Origin: Labia minor
Lineage: Eukaryota; Arthropoda; Insecta; Dermaptera; Spongiphoridae
Length of the DNA stretch: 64,000 nucleotides
Direction: 5' to 3'
Assembly: GCA_963082975.1 (NCBI GenBank)
Contig: OY720346.1
Coordinates: 39,583,787 to 39,647,786 of the forward strand
Within the stretch, counting starts at the first letter, position 1. Each line of letters starts with the position of its first letter. The notes beneath the pieces are model-generated. The model was not told where the DNA came from, ran no database searches, and saw nothing but the letters and a program-made list of their open reading frames with translations. Below are positions 1 through 11,601 of the stretch, one piece after another. Position numbers and translations under genes: made by a program.

Positions 1-170
1 TACCCCCGAGTGATACATAGTATTTGGTTGAAATTCTGTATGTAAAAGGTTTTCATCCATTTTGTTTCAATCAGTATAAGTAGATAAGACATGTATTTGT
101 TTTCTTGTAAAATATATTTTAATTTAATCAGTAAATTAATTATATATTATTATTGTATTTATCTAACTCT
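1..170 (-). mobile_element. Helitron 3' region, cut by the window edge
   Basis: Read on the minus strand this matches the 3' part of the Helitron at 28279-28753 (AAACAAAT, TTATCTACTTATACTG, ATGGATGAAAACC, then the CGGGGGTA block). The expected 3' hairpin and CTRR end would lie just left of position 1, outside the window. Confidence 0.6.
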
Positions 171-179
171 GTGTCTCTA

Positions 180-470
180 CAGTTTTCGAAAGTTCTTAGC
201 CGCAGCATCTACATTTCTCTAAGCGTCCCTATCCTGAGCTACAACCAAATCCTACCCTGTCCCATCTCTCCCATGTCCCTTCCTTCATTGTCCACTCACC
301 TTGGTCCTTGGTCTTCCACCGGATGTTTCCCAATCGGTTTCTCCCAAATTCTAGTTTCTCCAATTCCAACCACGTCCCCATCCCATCCCAGCCTTCTCGA
401 TTTTATAACCTTTACTATATCTGGACATTATTTCTCGTTATCCCATCTCCGCTATCCCCCTGTGACCTCA
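180..470 (-). pseudogene. LINE (non-LTR) ORF2 C-terminal tail, decayed
   Basis: The minus strand shows, in drifting frames, pieces typical of the C-terminal tail of insect LINE reverse transcriptases: SRRLGWDGDVV (near 385-400), KPIGKHP, GGRPRT (near 299-318), VDN.GRDMGEMG (262-290) and RIGTLREM (220-238). In functional relatives this reads like RRLRWAGHV, GRPRTRW and DNVRRDM. Frame changes and stops make it a pseudogene. The plus strand is open and very C-rich here only because it is antisense to this purine-rich tail. A related tail lies at 29265-29525. It abuts Helitron sequence on its 3' side. Confidence 0.6.
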
Positions 471-552
471 TCTTCTTTTGGCCTATAAATGCTGCGAACA
501 ATATTAATCTTACAAATACTCTAAATCTACTCTCGTCTCCCAGAGTCATCGA

Positions 553-740
553 TAGGGTGACCAAACGTCCCGTCTTTAGGTGCTCTGTCCCAAAAATGTC
601 TTCGGGACACCCTACTGTCCCGTTTTTTCAATATTTAGGAAATTTCGTAATTTTGTTTTCAAAATTTTTTCAATTTAGTTCTAAAAAAAAAAGGTATACC
701 GTTTGTCCCGGTTTGGTGTTTTCGAAATATGGTCACCCTA
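553..740. mobile_element. hAT-type MITE with 8-bp target duplication
   Basis: A 188-bp element with inverted ends TAGGGTGACCA and TGGTCACCCTA. It is flanked by perfect 8-bp direct repeats, GTCATCGA at 545-552 and 741-748, the hallmark of hAT insertion. The interior carries repeated GTCCCG motifs facing inward from both ends. There is no coding capacity; it would have been moved in trans. Confidence 0.88.
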
Positions 741-1230
741 GTCATCGATCAACATGAAAAATAATTGTTTTATATATTTTAATTTTGATCCTCTTTGATG
801 AGATAGGCTTATCTTTACTGCATAATAACAGACGTTACTCAATTACAACGTCGATTTAAATTCTTCTCGAATATAATTATCTTTCGTGATTAGAGATCTT
901 AAGTATTTAAATATTTATACTTTTTCAAATTCTACATTTTGTATGTTAATTGTATGTAAGTCGTATCCGTATCATAATTCTTGAATTTTTTTGTTTAATT
1001 ACATTTCTGTTTATTTTTCCCCAATTTCTCTAATCATATGTCTCCTCTTCCAGTCCAATTCATTTACCTATCAATGTTGCATAAGGAATTTAAATTTCTT
1101 AATTTGGCTAGAACACTCCATTTTTTTAAAATTTTAAATAGAGGGAGAGAGAGAGGTTCTAATTATATATATATCTGTTTCTATGACAGCAAAAAAGTAA
1201 ACAAATTACATTCATACAAACACTCTCCTT
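741..1230. other. gene-free AT-rich stretch
   Basis: AT-rich DNA with a small purine repeat near 1140-1155. No gene or repeat boundary was recognised. Confidence 0.5.
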
Positions 1231-2044
1231 TATCTATGCGCACGGCAGTGCGCCGGCCAAGTTCCAGCAAGCCGAGCGCATGCCGTAAGTATATTTACAC
1301 GAATGGTTTGGAGTCACTTTTGACCCCCCTGTATCTCAGTGCCTATTGCAAGTACAGAGATAAAATTTTATCTACGTAGTCATATACTAGAACTAAAGCA
1401 GTATGCCAAATTTCATAGTTATAGCTTCAGTAGATCCTGAAATATGACCATGTGAAAATAGCTTATTTTGGAACTGATTCACTGATTGGTCAACAAAATT
1501 CTTAGGGTATTTCCAATTGTCCTAGCGCTATGAAATTTGGCATACAGGTCGTGTGTTATAAGTAGGTTAACAAAAAATTATGAAATTTAAGAAATCGGTC
1601 AAGCTTGAGTTGTTATAATCGAATATCAATGCGATTTTAACGAATTCAAACGAATTCATTGGTTTTGTCAGAAACTAATCAAGCTAGGACTTCGAAATTT
1701 GGTACACAGATATTATTCACAGTTTGTAGATTTCTTTTAAAATTTCGTCAAAATCGGTTAACTGGAAGTGGTACTTTACCTACACTGGTTGCGTTTACCT
1801 TTCAAGTAAAGAACCAGTTTGCTTCGAGATATTTGCTTCATATTTTGTATATAGATTTAAAAATATGAAAAAAATTCAGATACCAAATTTCATCATGATC
1901 TGACTACCGGAAGTGACATTTTACCTATACAAGTAGCGTTAGGTGTAAATTATAAATATACCTATATAATAGTGTTAAACCATTTTACTTTATAATTTAA
2001 ATTAATTAGTTTGTTTATTTTTATTGTTATAACTTAACAGTTTC
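1231..2044. repeat. 814-bp tandem repeat, copy 1 (Helentron-like non-autonomous element)
   Basis: The unit starts TATCTATGCGCACGGC, with a GC-rich head (GCACGGCAGTGC, then GCGCATGCCG) capable of inverted pairing. An AT-rich body carries the phrases 'caaatttcatcatgatc' and 'aaatcggttaactggaag' seen in other Helentron-like repeats here. It runs directly into a second copy. The module around 1660-1960 is shared with the repeats at 35950-38232. A 69-codon open frame in it is incidental. Confidence 0.7.
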
Positions 2045-2858
2045 TATCTATGCGCACGGCAGTGCGCCGGCCAAGTTCCAGCAAGCCGCGCGCATGCCGT
2101 AAGTATATTTACACGAATGGTTTGGAGTCACTTTTGACCCCCCTGTATCTCAGTGCCTATTGCAAGTACAGATATAAAATTTTATCTACGTAGTCATATA
2201 CTAGAACTAAAGCAGTATGCCAAATTTCATAGTTATAGCTTGAGTAGATCCTGAAATATGACCCTGTGAAAATAGCTTATTTTGGAACTGATTCACTGAT
2301 TGGTCAACAAAATTCTTAGGGTATTTCCAATTGTCCTAGCGCTATGAAATTTGGCATACAGGTCGTGTGTTATAAGTAGGTTAACAAAAAATTATGAAAT
2401 TTAAGAAATCGGTCAAACTTGAGTTGTTATAATCGAATATCAATGCGATTTTAACGAATTCAAACGAATTCATTGGTTTTGTCAGAAACTAATCAAGCTA
2501 GGACTTCGAAATTTGGTACACCGATATTATTTACAGTTTGTAGATTTCTTTTAAAATTTCGTCAAAATCGGTTAACTGGAAGTGGTACTTTACCTACACT
2601 GGTTGCGTTTACCTTTCAAGTAAAGTACCAGTTTGCTTCGAGATATTTGCTTCCTATTTTGTATATAGATTTAAAAATATGAAAAAAATTCAGATACCAA
2701 ATTTTATCATGATCTGACTACCGGAAGTGACATTTTACCTATACAAGTAGCGTTAGGTGTAAATTATAAATATATATAATAGTGTTAAACTATTTTACTT
2801 TATAATTTAAATTAATTAGTTTGTTTATTTTTATTGTTATAACTTAACAATTTCTATA
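2045..2858. repeat. 814-bp tandem repeat, copy 2
   Basis: Head-to-tail second copy of the 1231-2044 unit, differing by scattered substitutions and a small deletion near 2768. It ends at AACTTAACAATTTCTAT, the counterpart of the junction at 2030-2046. The high identity suggests a recent tandem duplication. Confidence 0.75.
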
Positions 2859-4093
2859 TAATTTTCAATTAATATTAATAGTTCTAATTATTTATTATTC
2901 AATACAAGTTGGAAATTCAGAACTATAAAATAAAAGAACAAATAAAATTATTATATTTAATATATAAACAAATATAATTTTAATTTAAAAAAATTTGCAA
3001 TTTTTTTAAACACAAAATTACTTCAAAGGCTAAGAATGGACGCGGGCGCGGCACAAAAAGGAAAAAATAGGAAGCTTTCTTAAAAAAAAGTATTGAAATC
3101 TAATCAAAAACATACCTGTTAAAAAGGGGGCCAAGTTCCTATCGGCTATTTGTTTGCCTAAAAAAGGGTTCAAATCCATTCTAATGCCAAGTTTAGATGC
3201 ACTTCAAAATCATTCATAATCATTTTTATCAACAGCCTGATCCACTGGTAAACATTTGGCATTCCAAAGAATCGCCACCACACCCAGTCCTCCGCCTCCT
3301 GCATCCAGGCACGCCACTTTATTCACGTCAACGATCCATCTGGCCGAAATTCTCTTTACCATACACCCAACTTAAAATATGGTATAGTTGTTCAAATACG
3401 TAGGTACATGGTTTAAAATATCTAAAATTATAATACTTAGAAATTTGAACTTGGCAGGTTTTCGTGCTGTACAAAACACTCAGTCCCACACCAAGTCCTC
3501 CGCCTCCTGCATCCAGGCACACTACACGCCACTTTATTCACGTCAACGGTTCATCTGGTCGAAATTCACTTTACCATATACCCAACTTAAAATATGGTAT
3601 AGTTGTTAAAATACGTAGGTACTTGGTTTAAAATATCTACAATTTTAATACTTAGAATTAGCAGGTTAATTTATATATTTAAATAATAAAAATATAATTA
3701 TACAATTAATCTAGTGTTAGGTACAGTACGAAAACCTGCCAAGTTCAAATTTCTAAGTATTATAATTTTAGATATTTTAAACCATGTACCTACGTATTTT
3801 AACAACTATACCATATTTTAAGTTGGGTGTATGGTAAAGAGAATTTCGGCCAGATGGATCGTTGACGTGAATAAAGTGGCGTGCCTGGATGCAGGAGGCG
3901 GAGGACTGGGTGTGGTGGCGATTCTTTGGAATGCCAAATGTTTACCAGTGGATCAGGCTGTTGATAAAAATGATTATGAATGATTTTGAAGTGCATCTAA
4001 ACTTGGCATTAGAATGGATTTGAACCCTTTTTTAGGCAAACAAATAGCCGATAGGAACTTGGCCCCCTTTTTAACAGGTATGTTTTTGATTAG
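2856..4093. repeat. 1238-bp unit 1: spacer plus large palindrome
   Basis: The unit has a 244-bp AT-rich spacer (2856-3099, with a GGACGCGGGCGCGG island), a forward arm (3100-3465), a 262-bp loop (3466-3727) and an inverted arm (3728-4093). The arms are about 366 bp and nearly identical. Each starts CTAATCAAAAACATACCTG from outside. Part of the arm (near 3283-3440) recurs in direct orientation within the loop (near 3488-3650). Open frames of about 68 codons repeat with the arms on both strands but match nothing known and are not called as genes. Confidence 0.85.
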
Positions 4094-5331
4094 ATATAAT
4101 TTTCAATTAATATTAATAGTTCTAATTATTTATTATTCAATACAAGTTGGAAATTCAGAACTATAAAATAAAAGAACAAATAAAATTATTATATTTAATA
4201 TATAAACAAATATAATTTTAATTTAAAAAAATTTGCAATTTTTTTAAGCACAAAATTACTTCAAAGGCTAAGAATGGACGCGGGCGCGGCACAAAAAGGA
4301 AAAAATAGGAAGCTTTCTTAAAAAAAAGTATTGAAATCTAATCAAAAACATACCTGTTAAAAAGGGGGCCAAGTTCCTATCGGCTATTTGTTTGCCTAAA
4401 AAAGGGTTCAAATCCATTCTAATGCCAAGTTTAGATGCACTTCAAAATCATTCATAATCATTTTTATCAACAGCCTGATCCACTGGTAAACATTTGGCAT
4501 TCCAAAGAATCGCCACCACACCCAGTCCTCCGCCTCCTGCATCCAGGCACGCCACTTTATTCACGTCAACGATCCATCTGGCCGAAATTCTCTTTACCAT
4601 ACACCCAACTTAAAATATGGTATAGTTGTTCAAATACGTAGGTACATGGTTTAAAATATCTAAAATTATAATACTTAGAAATTTGAACTTGGCAGGTTTT
4701 CGTACTGTACGTAACACTAGATTAATTGTATAATTATATTTATTATTTAAATATATAAATTAACCTGCTAATTCTAAGTATTAAAATTGTAGATATTTTA
4801 AACCAAGTACCTACGTATTTTAACAACTATACCATATTTTAAGTTGGGTATATGGTAAAGTGAATTTCGGCCAGATGAACCGTTGACGTGAATAAAGTGG
4901 CGTGTAGTGTGCCTGGATGCAGGAGGCGGAGGACTTGGTGTGGGACTGAGTGTTTTGTACAGCACGAAAACCTGCCAAGTTCAAATTTCTAAGTATTATA
5001 ATTTTAGATATTTTAAACCATGTACCTACGTATTTGAACAACTATACCATATTTTAAGTTGGGTGTATGGTAAAGAGAATTTCGGCCAGATGGATCGTTG
5101 ACGTGAATAAAGTGGCGTGCCTGGATGCAGGAGGCGGAGGACTGGGTGTGGTGGCGATTCTTTGGAATGCCAAATGTTTACCAGTGGATCAGACTGTTGA
5201 TAAAAATGATTATGAATGATTTTGAAGTGCATCTAAACTTGGCATTAGAATGGATTTGAACCCTTTTTTAGGCAAACAAATAGCCGATAGGAACTTGGCC
5301 CCCTTTTTAACAGGTATGTTTTTGATTAGAT
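4094..5331. repeat. 1238-bp unit 2: same spacer and arms, loop inverted
   Basis: Second tandem unit: spacer (4094-4337), forward arm (4338-4703), 260-bp loop (4704-4963), inverted arm (4964-5329). Spacer and arms match unit 1 with very few differences, but the loop is the reverse complement of the unit 1 loop: it begins ACTGTACGTAACACTAG and ends GTTTTGTACAGC, where unit 1 begins GCTGTACAAAAC and ends GTTAGGTACAGT. The pentamer ATATA lies at the left, middle and right junctions (2856, 4094, 5330). Confidence 0.85.
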
Positions 5332-6133
5332 ATATATTTCTGGAAAATGGAACACCCGCAGCTCAGCTCAGGAGTTACCTAAGATTCTAATTTCTTTTTT
5401 ATTTTTCATCATTTGAGGTACCCTTCACCTCAGAAAAATTTGGTTACCTTACTCCTTGTAGTTTAGGCTCTGGAGTTTTTTGCGTACAAACGGACACTAT
5501 CGTATTAAATATATAGATAAGTAATTATTTTATCAAAATGTATAATATATTAAAAATGAAGAATTATTTTAGAATTTTTACTAAATATTGATAATAAAAG
5601 TGAATTAACCACTGGAAACAAATAAAAAATATCAAATTCCAATCGAATTATTAAAAAAATATCACGAAAAATAATTTCTTCTATAATATAAATATTTGAC
5701 ATGATATTAAAAAACCGATACATTAAAATTTGTTTATAAGTAATGTTCTTTGAGCATGGGGGAAAAATCAGATACCTCTTCACATTCTATTATATTAGTT
5801 TAAATCCCACAAACCTTAAAATTTAAAAAAAAATAATTATTTATAAAAAAGTAATAATTATTAAAAAAATCATTAGAAATATATATGTGGAATGGAAGCT
5901 TAAGTTTTCTAGTATTAAATTACATGCCAAATACTGTGCCAAATTGATTTCATTACAAACCGTTTTTTTGTATAGACTTGTATTTCATATAATATTTTAT
6001 GTTATATATATATCATGTTAAATATTTATATTATAAAATAAATTATTTTTTCTAAAATTTTTTTAATAATTCGTTTGGAAATTAATCAAATTCAGAAGAT
6101 TTTCATTTATTTGATTTGTTTTTTATATGTTTA
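5332..6133. other. gene-free AT-rich stretch
   Basis: Apart from a less AT-rich start at 5340-5500 this is low-complexity AT-rich DNA. No Nox exon or repeat boundary was recognised. Confidence 0.5.
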
Positions 6134-6983
6134 GGGTAACCAGGAAATAAGGACAAATATTAAAGTGCTCTAGAACATATAAAATTTATTGAAAATATAA
6201 ATTTGTTTTTACAAACACATTAAGTAACTCCTCCCATTTATGTATGAAAAATTATAAACCCAAATGACCACCCAAGGCCACGCGGCAACGAGCAATGAGT
6301 TGAATTGAAGTTGGCGATGTCACGTTCACAAACATCCGTTAATAACCCTTGTAATTTCATTCTTCAATTTGATTATTGTTCGTGGTTTGTTGACATACAC
6401 TTTTGATTTTACAAGTTTTTCGTTCTCCGCTGTCTGTTCATCCAAGACCCATTGAGCAAAACAACTTTCATTCCATGATCTGCAGGCGTCAACTCTTGTG
6501 TAACTTGCATTTTCAGATCTTTGGAAATGATGAACTTGGTGATAAATTCAATTGTTGAGCTCCTCAGTGAACCGATTTTCTGGGGTTTACGATCACATTA
6601 TCATGCACGGCAACCAGGTTTTCTTCATTTCAAACAGTCCGTGGTCGTTCTGTTTTCTTAACGTTTGACACAGAACCCTTGGTCTCAAATTACCGGATCA
6701 ACTTCCAAACTGATGATTCTTTTGGAGCAACATTACGTTCAAGTATCACACACAATTCACGAATGGTTGCTGTGGGACTTTCACAGGTCTTCCAATAACT
6801 TTTTATTACCCATCATCTGTGCTGATGAAAATAAACATCAAACAACAATATTCACCACACAAATGCTATCAGGATACTAATGGGAAAAGATAACAGATAA
6901 CAAACATCATAAAACCAGGGTTACCAATCGTCGTATGATAAAATGGTGCCAAATTGAAATTCGTCCTTGCTTTCTGGACACCC
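6134..6983 (-). mobile_element. Tc1/mariner-superfamily transposon, internally deleted fossil
   Basis: An 850-bp element flanked by TA at 6132-6133 and 6984-6985. Its inverted ends match over about 25 bp: GGGTAACCAGGAAATAAGG on the left, and GGGTGTCCAGAAAGCAAGG read from the right. The minus strand, in broken frames, keeps a helix-turn-helix N-terminus (TIRELCVILERN, SVWKLIR, KGSVSNVKKTERPRTV) and QELTPADHG, then jumps to tail motifs KPRTI and ALGGHLG. The catalytic core in between is missing. Several stops and frame shifts make it inactive. The domain style resembles the lineage of the DD41D element at 32374-33275. Confidence 0.8.
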
Positions 6984-6985
6984 TA

Positions 6986-7464
6986 TATATATATATATAT
7001 ACCTAGATTCATTTATATAAATATAGAGTTAGATAATAATGTTAGTGTGAACATTTATAATAATACTTAATTTAATGATACTTATATATAACAAGCAATA
7101 CCATTTATTATATTAATTTAACATTTTCAAGTTTGAAAATATGTTTTATATACATGTACCATATTTATGCCTTTCTAATTTATATGAAAATTATTCTATT
7201 GACATTTTTATTTAATGTCTTATATGTTCTAACCAAAATGTATGTAGATATATTTTTTTTTTAATATCGATTTAGTCTTTTTTCCACCTTGCTATATATA
7301 GGTATATATATATATTGTTGATGTTGTTGCCATTCAGGTATTCTCTCTCTCCCTCTCTGACACACACTCTTGTAAACGTTTATATGCAAAAGACTGCCAT
7401 TCATGCCGAACGTGTTTTAAATTGAACCTCTATTTGGTATAATAAAAAATTGCTTCTTACTTAC
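6986..7464. other. Nox intron, AT-rich
   Basis: Start of the intron after the exon at 7465, downstream in gene sense. It has a (TA)n run near 6985-7002 and a pyrimidine tract near 7340-7360. No exon was seen. Confidence 0.6.
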
Positions 7465-7644
7465 CATTGGACTGGAGTTAAATTGCCAAGATCTGGGGCA
7501 AAAACGACATTTAATATATGCATGATTGAATGCAAAATTCCCATTGCGAAGATCATCATGCCCACTAGTTTATGAAGATAAATGTTCTGATCTAGTGGCA
7601 GAATAGCGGCAAAACCTCGTGTTCGAAGAAAAGTAATGCAATGC
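7465..7644 (-). CDS. Nox: Nox, internal exon: haem-binding helix 3
   Basis: The exon starts with one base completing the split Arg, has 59 codons, and ends with TG of a split Trp codon (donor GGTAAGT). The peptide starts HCITFLRTRGFAAILPLDQ and contains HKLVGMMIFAMGILHSIMH, where two His 14 residues apart are the expected ligands of the two stacked haems in helix 3. It ends PDLGNLTPVQ(W), matching the extracellular loop after helix 3 in NOX5 (PFQFW). The acceptor AAG is weaker than the others. It is the last exon found towards the left edge; helices 4-6 and the FAD- and NADPH-binding domains must lie beyond the window, since no matching frame was seen in 1-7464. Confidence 0.93.
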
Positions 7645-8749
7645 CTTCCATGTACAATGAAACAAAAAAAAAAACAATAAAATATAATTAAATTTATTTT
7701 AAGATCATAACAGACATCTGTCACTTTGGTCATAAAACTTTACACTATACTACTACAGATGTTTATCCGAAAATGAGGGGCAAAGAGAAAATATAAGATG
7801 TGGATGTGTTTTATTTGAAAATATCTACTTTGAAATAGAAATAAATTTGACAATAAATAAATAAAAAAAAATAATGGATATTCATTTGAAATGACGTTTA
7901 GAAGAAATTTCATTTTTTTTTTAATTTATTGGTCTTTGAGGTCTAAGTTCATTTTAACCAACATGAGAATTTTTATTATATTCTTTTAACTAATTATTTT
8001 TATTAATTAAATATTATAATTTAGTCGTATTCTTTGTCTTCAAGTTTCCTGGATCATTATCATAAAATTAACTCAAACTATTTGGAATTTTAATTTATGA
8101 AAAAAAAACAATTAAAAAATTATTGTATAAATTCAAAAACCATGTTAATTCATGCGTTATGTTATCTTAGTCAAACTATAAAATTAAAAATTTTCTAGGT
8201 ATTTTAGTTAAGGTTATTAATAAAATATTTCCGTTGATAGCATATCATTAATTTTTTTTCATACAATTAATTTTAATAAATATTTAGAATTTTATTAATT
8301 AAAATTAAAATTCCATTTAGTATATATAAATTGAACAATTTGCTTAATTATACGGTTTAGTAAATGATAGTTTTGTGCTACTCTCACAGTTTATTTCTGA
8401 ATAATTGGATTAGCAAAGGAACATTAGGGTCAAATGTCTATGCAGTCTACTAGAATTGGATAGAAAAACTATAGAGTTCACTTTCATCGTTTTGCCTGAG
8501 GTGAATATCTAATTTCCCATGTTTTATGAATATCCAGTTTATCTTCTATAAGTCAATTGACTTGGATTTACCTCATTTTAGATTGAAGTCATAAACTCTT
8601 TGTATATACAATATCTTGGATAAGAAGACAATGGCTAAGTGAAGGAAGGAAGGTGTGTGTATATGTGTACCATTTGATAATAATATTGTCATTTTATTTT
8701 ATGCAATATTACGATTCATAAAAAAAATGATATGGTAGATATGATTTAC
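7645..8749 (-). other. Nox intron, 1105 bp
   Basis: Short intron with a GTAAAT donor (8749) and AAG acceptor (7645). It contains AT-rich DNA with no recognisable transposon and a moderately complex stretch at 8390-8640. Confidence 0.75.
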
Positions 8750-9237
8750 CTGAGCATAAGCACCAAGACGAACATACAATTAAAGTTTAAACATTGTCCA
8801 CTTGCTCTTGCAAACATTAAATAATATCCATGTGGATAATAATTAATGATTCTTGATAGAAATAAACCAGCATTAATCGCCGCGTATATACTCAAAAATG
8901 CCAAATACACTAAATTATTTCGCATATAGGGCATTGAAAATTGGTATGGCAACATTTTCTTTTTCTTCGGTGGCGGAATTGGTTTTGGCGGGACCAGCCA
9001 TCGATCTATACTAATACTCAAATTTTCTAATAAACCACCATGTCGTTCCAATTGGGCTTTCAATGCATCATACGTAATCGCTCCTCTTCCTGCAACATCC
9101 GCGTCATCAAACATCGCACCCGTCAGTTGTTGTAGTTGTTCTTCCGAAAAACTCATGCCATTCTCTTCCATACATGCTCGCATCACATCTTCCAATTCGC
9201 GTCTTTGAACCAAACCATCACCATCGATATCGTAAAC
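8750..9237 (-). CDS. Nox: Nox, internal exon: EF-hands 3-4, hinge and membrane helices 1-2
   Basis: The exon has 162 codons plus two bases of a split Arg codon; acceptor TTCTAG, donor CAG then GTAAAT. Exon residues 3-14, DIDGDGLVQRRE, form a canonical calcium loop. A further EF-hand at about residues 44-57 (DVAGRGAITYDA) aligns with NOX5 EF4 but lacks the acidic residues at loop positions 3, 5 and 12, so it probably binds calcium weakly or not at all. Then comes the NOX5-typical ENLSISIDRWL motif, a proline/lysine hinge (PPKPIPPPKKKK), helix 1 (about 109-130), and the start of helix 2 with the ferric-reductase signature GQCLNFNCMF. This region is closer to NOX5 than to Duox or the NOX1-4 group. 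The protein continues in phase at 7644. Confidence 0.95.
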
Positions 9238-11004
9238 CTAGAAATAAAACAATAATATTAATAATAATTAAAGCTTATCATACTTTATATAGTACAATGA
9301 TGATTGATTAAAACAATTAACAATTTTAAACAGAAATTAAAGGAATAGGAAAAGAAATATGTGTACCATTATTTTAAATTTAAAAAAAAAAAATTCTTCA
9401 ATTATTATAGATTCAAAGTGAGATGGCATTTATAAAACAAGATTGACTAATTTTTCTTTCCAAAGTTATCTTGTTCACAATGGAAGTTGTGGAAGTCAGA
9501 TGAGATCCATTTTCATTTCACTGGTTATGAGAATAAACAAAAGTACTGTTACTGAGAAGATATATATTTCTTAATACAGTTCATGAGCGCCCTTTAAACT
9601 CTAATAAGTATCAAATTGCGTAGGACATATCACCGAACTTTATTTATTATTTTTTTTTAAATAAACAGGAAATCACAGTAACTTTTAAGAATGGATTTGT
9701 ACAGGCAGAAGTAATTTAAAAATAAATTCCATTAAAGTTTTTTAAATGGAAATTATGTATAAAGTTTCAATTACTATGGATAAAATGTTTTTTTTTTTTT
9801 TGGTTATTGAAAAATTCTTTTTTTTAATCACTCTGTATAATAAATATAATTCTAAAAATCATTAAAAGTTTTTTTTTCATTTAAAAAATAAATAAATAAA
9901 TAAATAAACAACATATTAAGTTGTATAGACTTTAGTTATAAATAAATATTAAACTCCTCCCCCCCCCCCCCGAACAAAAAAATACTGTAATTAAAAAATT
10001 AATATAAAATTGTTTTCGATTGGTTTATATTATTTTCATATAATATTTCAAGCAAAGTTTAATTTATAATAATATTATTTTATATTGGAATATTTAATAA
10101 TAAAATATTATTTTAATATTAAAGTGAAGATGATTTAATAAAATCATACTCGTATCTATTGTCTTAATGATGGTGCATTATCACTGATTATTGATTGACT
10201 TAAAATTGATTTAAAATTAAGTAGTAATTAATTTAATAAAATAACTAAAAAATAAATAGTTTAATTTTAAAATAGAATAAAAATTAAATGTTCTATGTCC
10301 ATTTTCCTCTCAATCAATTGAGGAGCAGACTCAGGCCTTTGGTAAATGATATTAAAAATTAATTCTATTTCTAATTATACTTGAGAATAGAAATACAATC
10401 CTAGTGGTAATTTCATTTAATGAAATGACATTTTTTTTTTTTATTAATTTATTATTTTCTTGAATACGTTCATCAGAAATTAATTTTGAAAATTTAATAA
10501 TAACATCCTAGACGATTGATAGAATTCGATGTTACAATACCATCTCTCAACTTCCAATGACTAAATAAGTTTCGATTCGATTTGCTTTTGTGTTGCCGAA
10601 TAAGGCTTTCATAATTTATTCAATCTTTCTAAGGCGTCGTTTGATAAGATGCACACTTTCGTGTCCTGAAAGGGAATGAAAAAAAAAATCAAATGGACTC
10701 GATATTCATTTAAAGGTGGCTTTTATCGGTTGAATGCAAGCCGCCAGGAGGACAATGGACCCCAATTAAGGGATTTCAATACCCTAAAGGATGAATTCCT
10801 TGCAATCCTTTTGTCTGAATTGAGATTGGAATTGCTTGTCTACGAACGAACCACACTCACCCGAGATAACAAACACACAACGTAACGCAAACATCATCGT
10901 CAAAATATTTGATTTTCCAATAAAATAGGAAGGGGTTGCATTGAAATTGAATTTTTCTTTTTTTTTATATTTCACATTCTTTCTAATAGTTTCAATCTCT
11001 CACC

Positions 11005-11035
<31 letters not shown>

Positions 11036-11097
11036 GGGAATACATTTTGTTTTTCTTAAATAATACTTTTTACTATATTAAACAAAAATACAAATTA
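9238..11097 (-). other. Nox intron (left part), AT-rich, no gene
   Basis: Mostly AT-rich low-complexity DNA, with an AAAT microsatellite near 9890-9908 and a poly-C tract near 9957-9972. The island at 10520-10905 is listed separately. Confidence 0.6.
10520..10905. other. less AT-rich intronic island
   Basis: A non-repetitive stretch with clearly higher GC than its surroundings and no transposon signature. A short open frame on the plus strand (10676-10885) resembles nothing known. It is a candidate conserved regulatory element; this is inference from composition only. Confidence 0.3.
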
Positions 11098-11601
11098 CCA
11101 AGGTAAATCAATAAGTCCGCGACTTTTTGATTTTCCCGTCTCTTAAATGAAATGACAACACTGCTCCTGTCATTGGATAACTATCACCTAACTCCTGTCG
11201 AAATTTGCACCAGCTGGGTCTTTTAGTTTTTGTTTGACATTCATTAATAGCAGACTAGCTCGTGATTTGAGAAGAAAATAAAAAAAAAATTGAATTTTTT
11301 CATGAAAATCCATGAATTGGGATACGAATTGCTTTCTCATCCGTCCTATTCTTCGGATTTAGCCCCGAGTGACCATTTCTTGTTTCCAAACCTGAAGAAA
11401 TAGCTCTGCGGAAAGAGAATTGAATCATCTCACAAACAAATATATATTTATGCCCTCGACAAATCTTATTTTTTGGAGGGGATAAAAAAATTGGATGTGT
11501 GTATAGAGCTCAAAGGAGACTACATTGAAAAATAAAATAATTTTTTTATCCAAAAACCTGTGTTTCATTAAAAAAACCACGGATTTATTGACCTGCTCTC
11601 G
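11098..11601 (+). mobile_element. mariner-derived deletion element, copy 1 (504 bp)
   Basis: TA-flanked (11096-11097, 11602-11603). Its ends relate to the family end CGAGGGCAGGTCAATAAG. The plus strand keeps the C-terminal part of a mariner transposase: SHPSYSSDLAPSDHFLFP, then KKLDVCIELKGDYIEK-like sequence. The N-terminal and central parts are gone. It shares its length and internal junction with 57136-57639, so a pre-deleted form was mobilised. Confidence 0.82.

Noticed and set aside
153-757. Plus-strand frames of 111 and 149 codons as a protein gene
   Set aside because: They are antisense to a purine-rich LINE tail and run into a hAT MITE; composition explains the openness.
3160-3185. 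tRNA gene from GGTTCAAATCC in the palindrome arm
   Set aside because: The B-box-like string stands alone; no A box, acceptor stem or anticodon arm fits.
3197-5232. Repeated ~68-codon frames on both strands as a gene family
   Set aside because: They follow the arms of the palindromic units exactly, contain no known motif and have no start context; parts of a repeat.
6665-6880. 71-codon plus-strand frame
   Set aside because: Antisense to the decayed transposase N-terminus in 6134-6983.
7465-9237. Dual oxidase (Duox) as the host gene
   Set aside because: The membrane part fits several NOX types at first sight, but ENLSIS..W, the FF.ER..FD EF-hand and LPLDQN with PVQW follow NOX5. No peroxidase-like domain was seen upstream.
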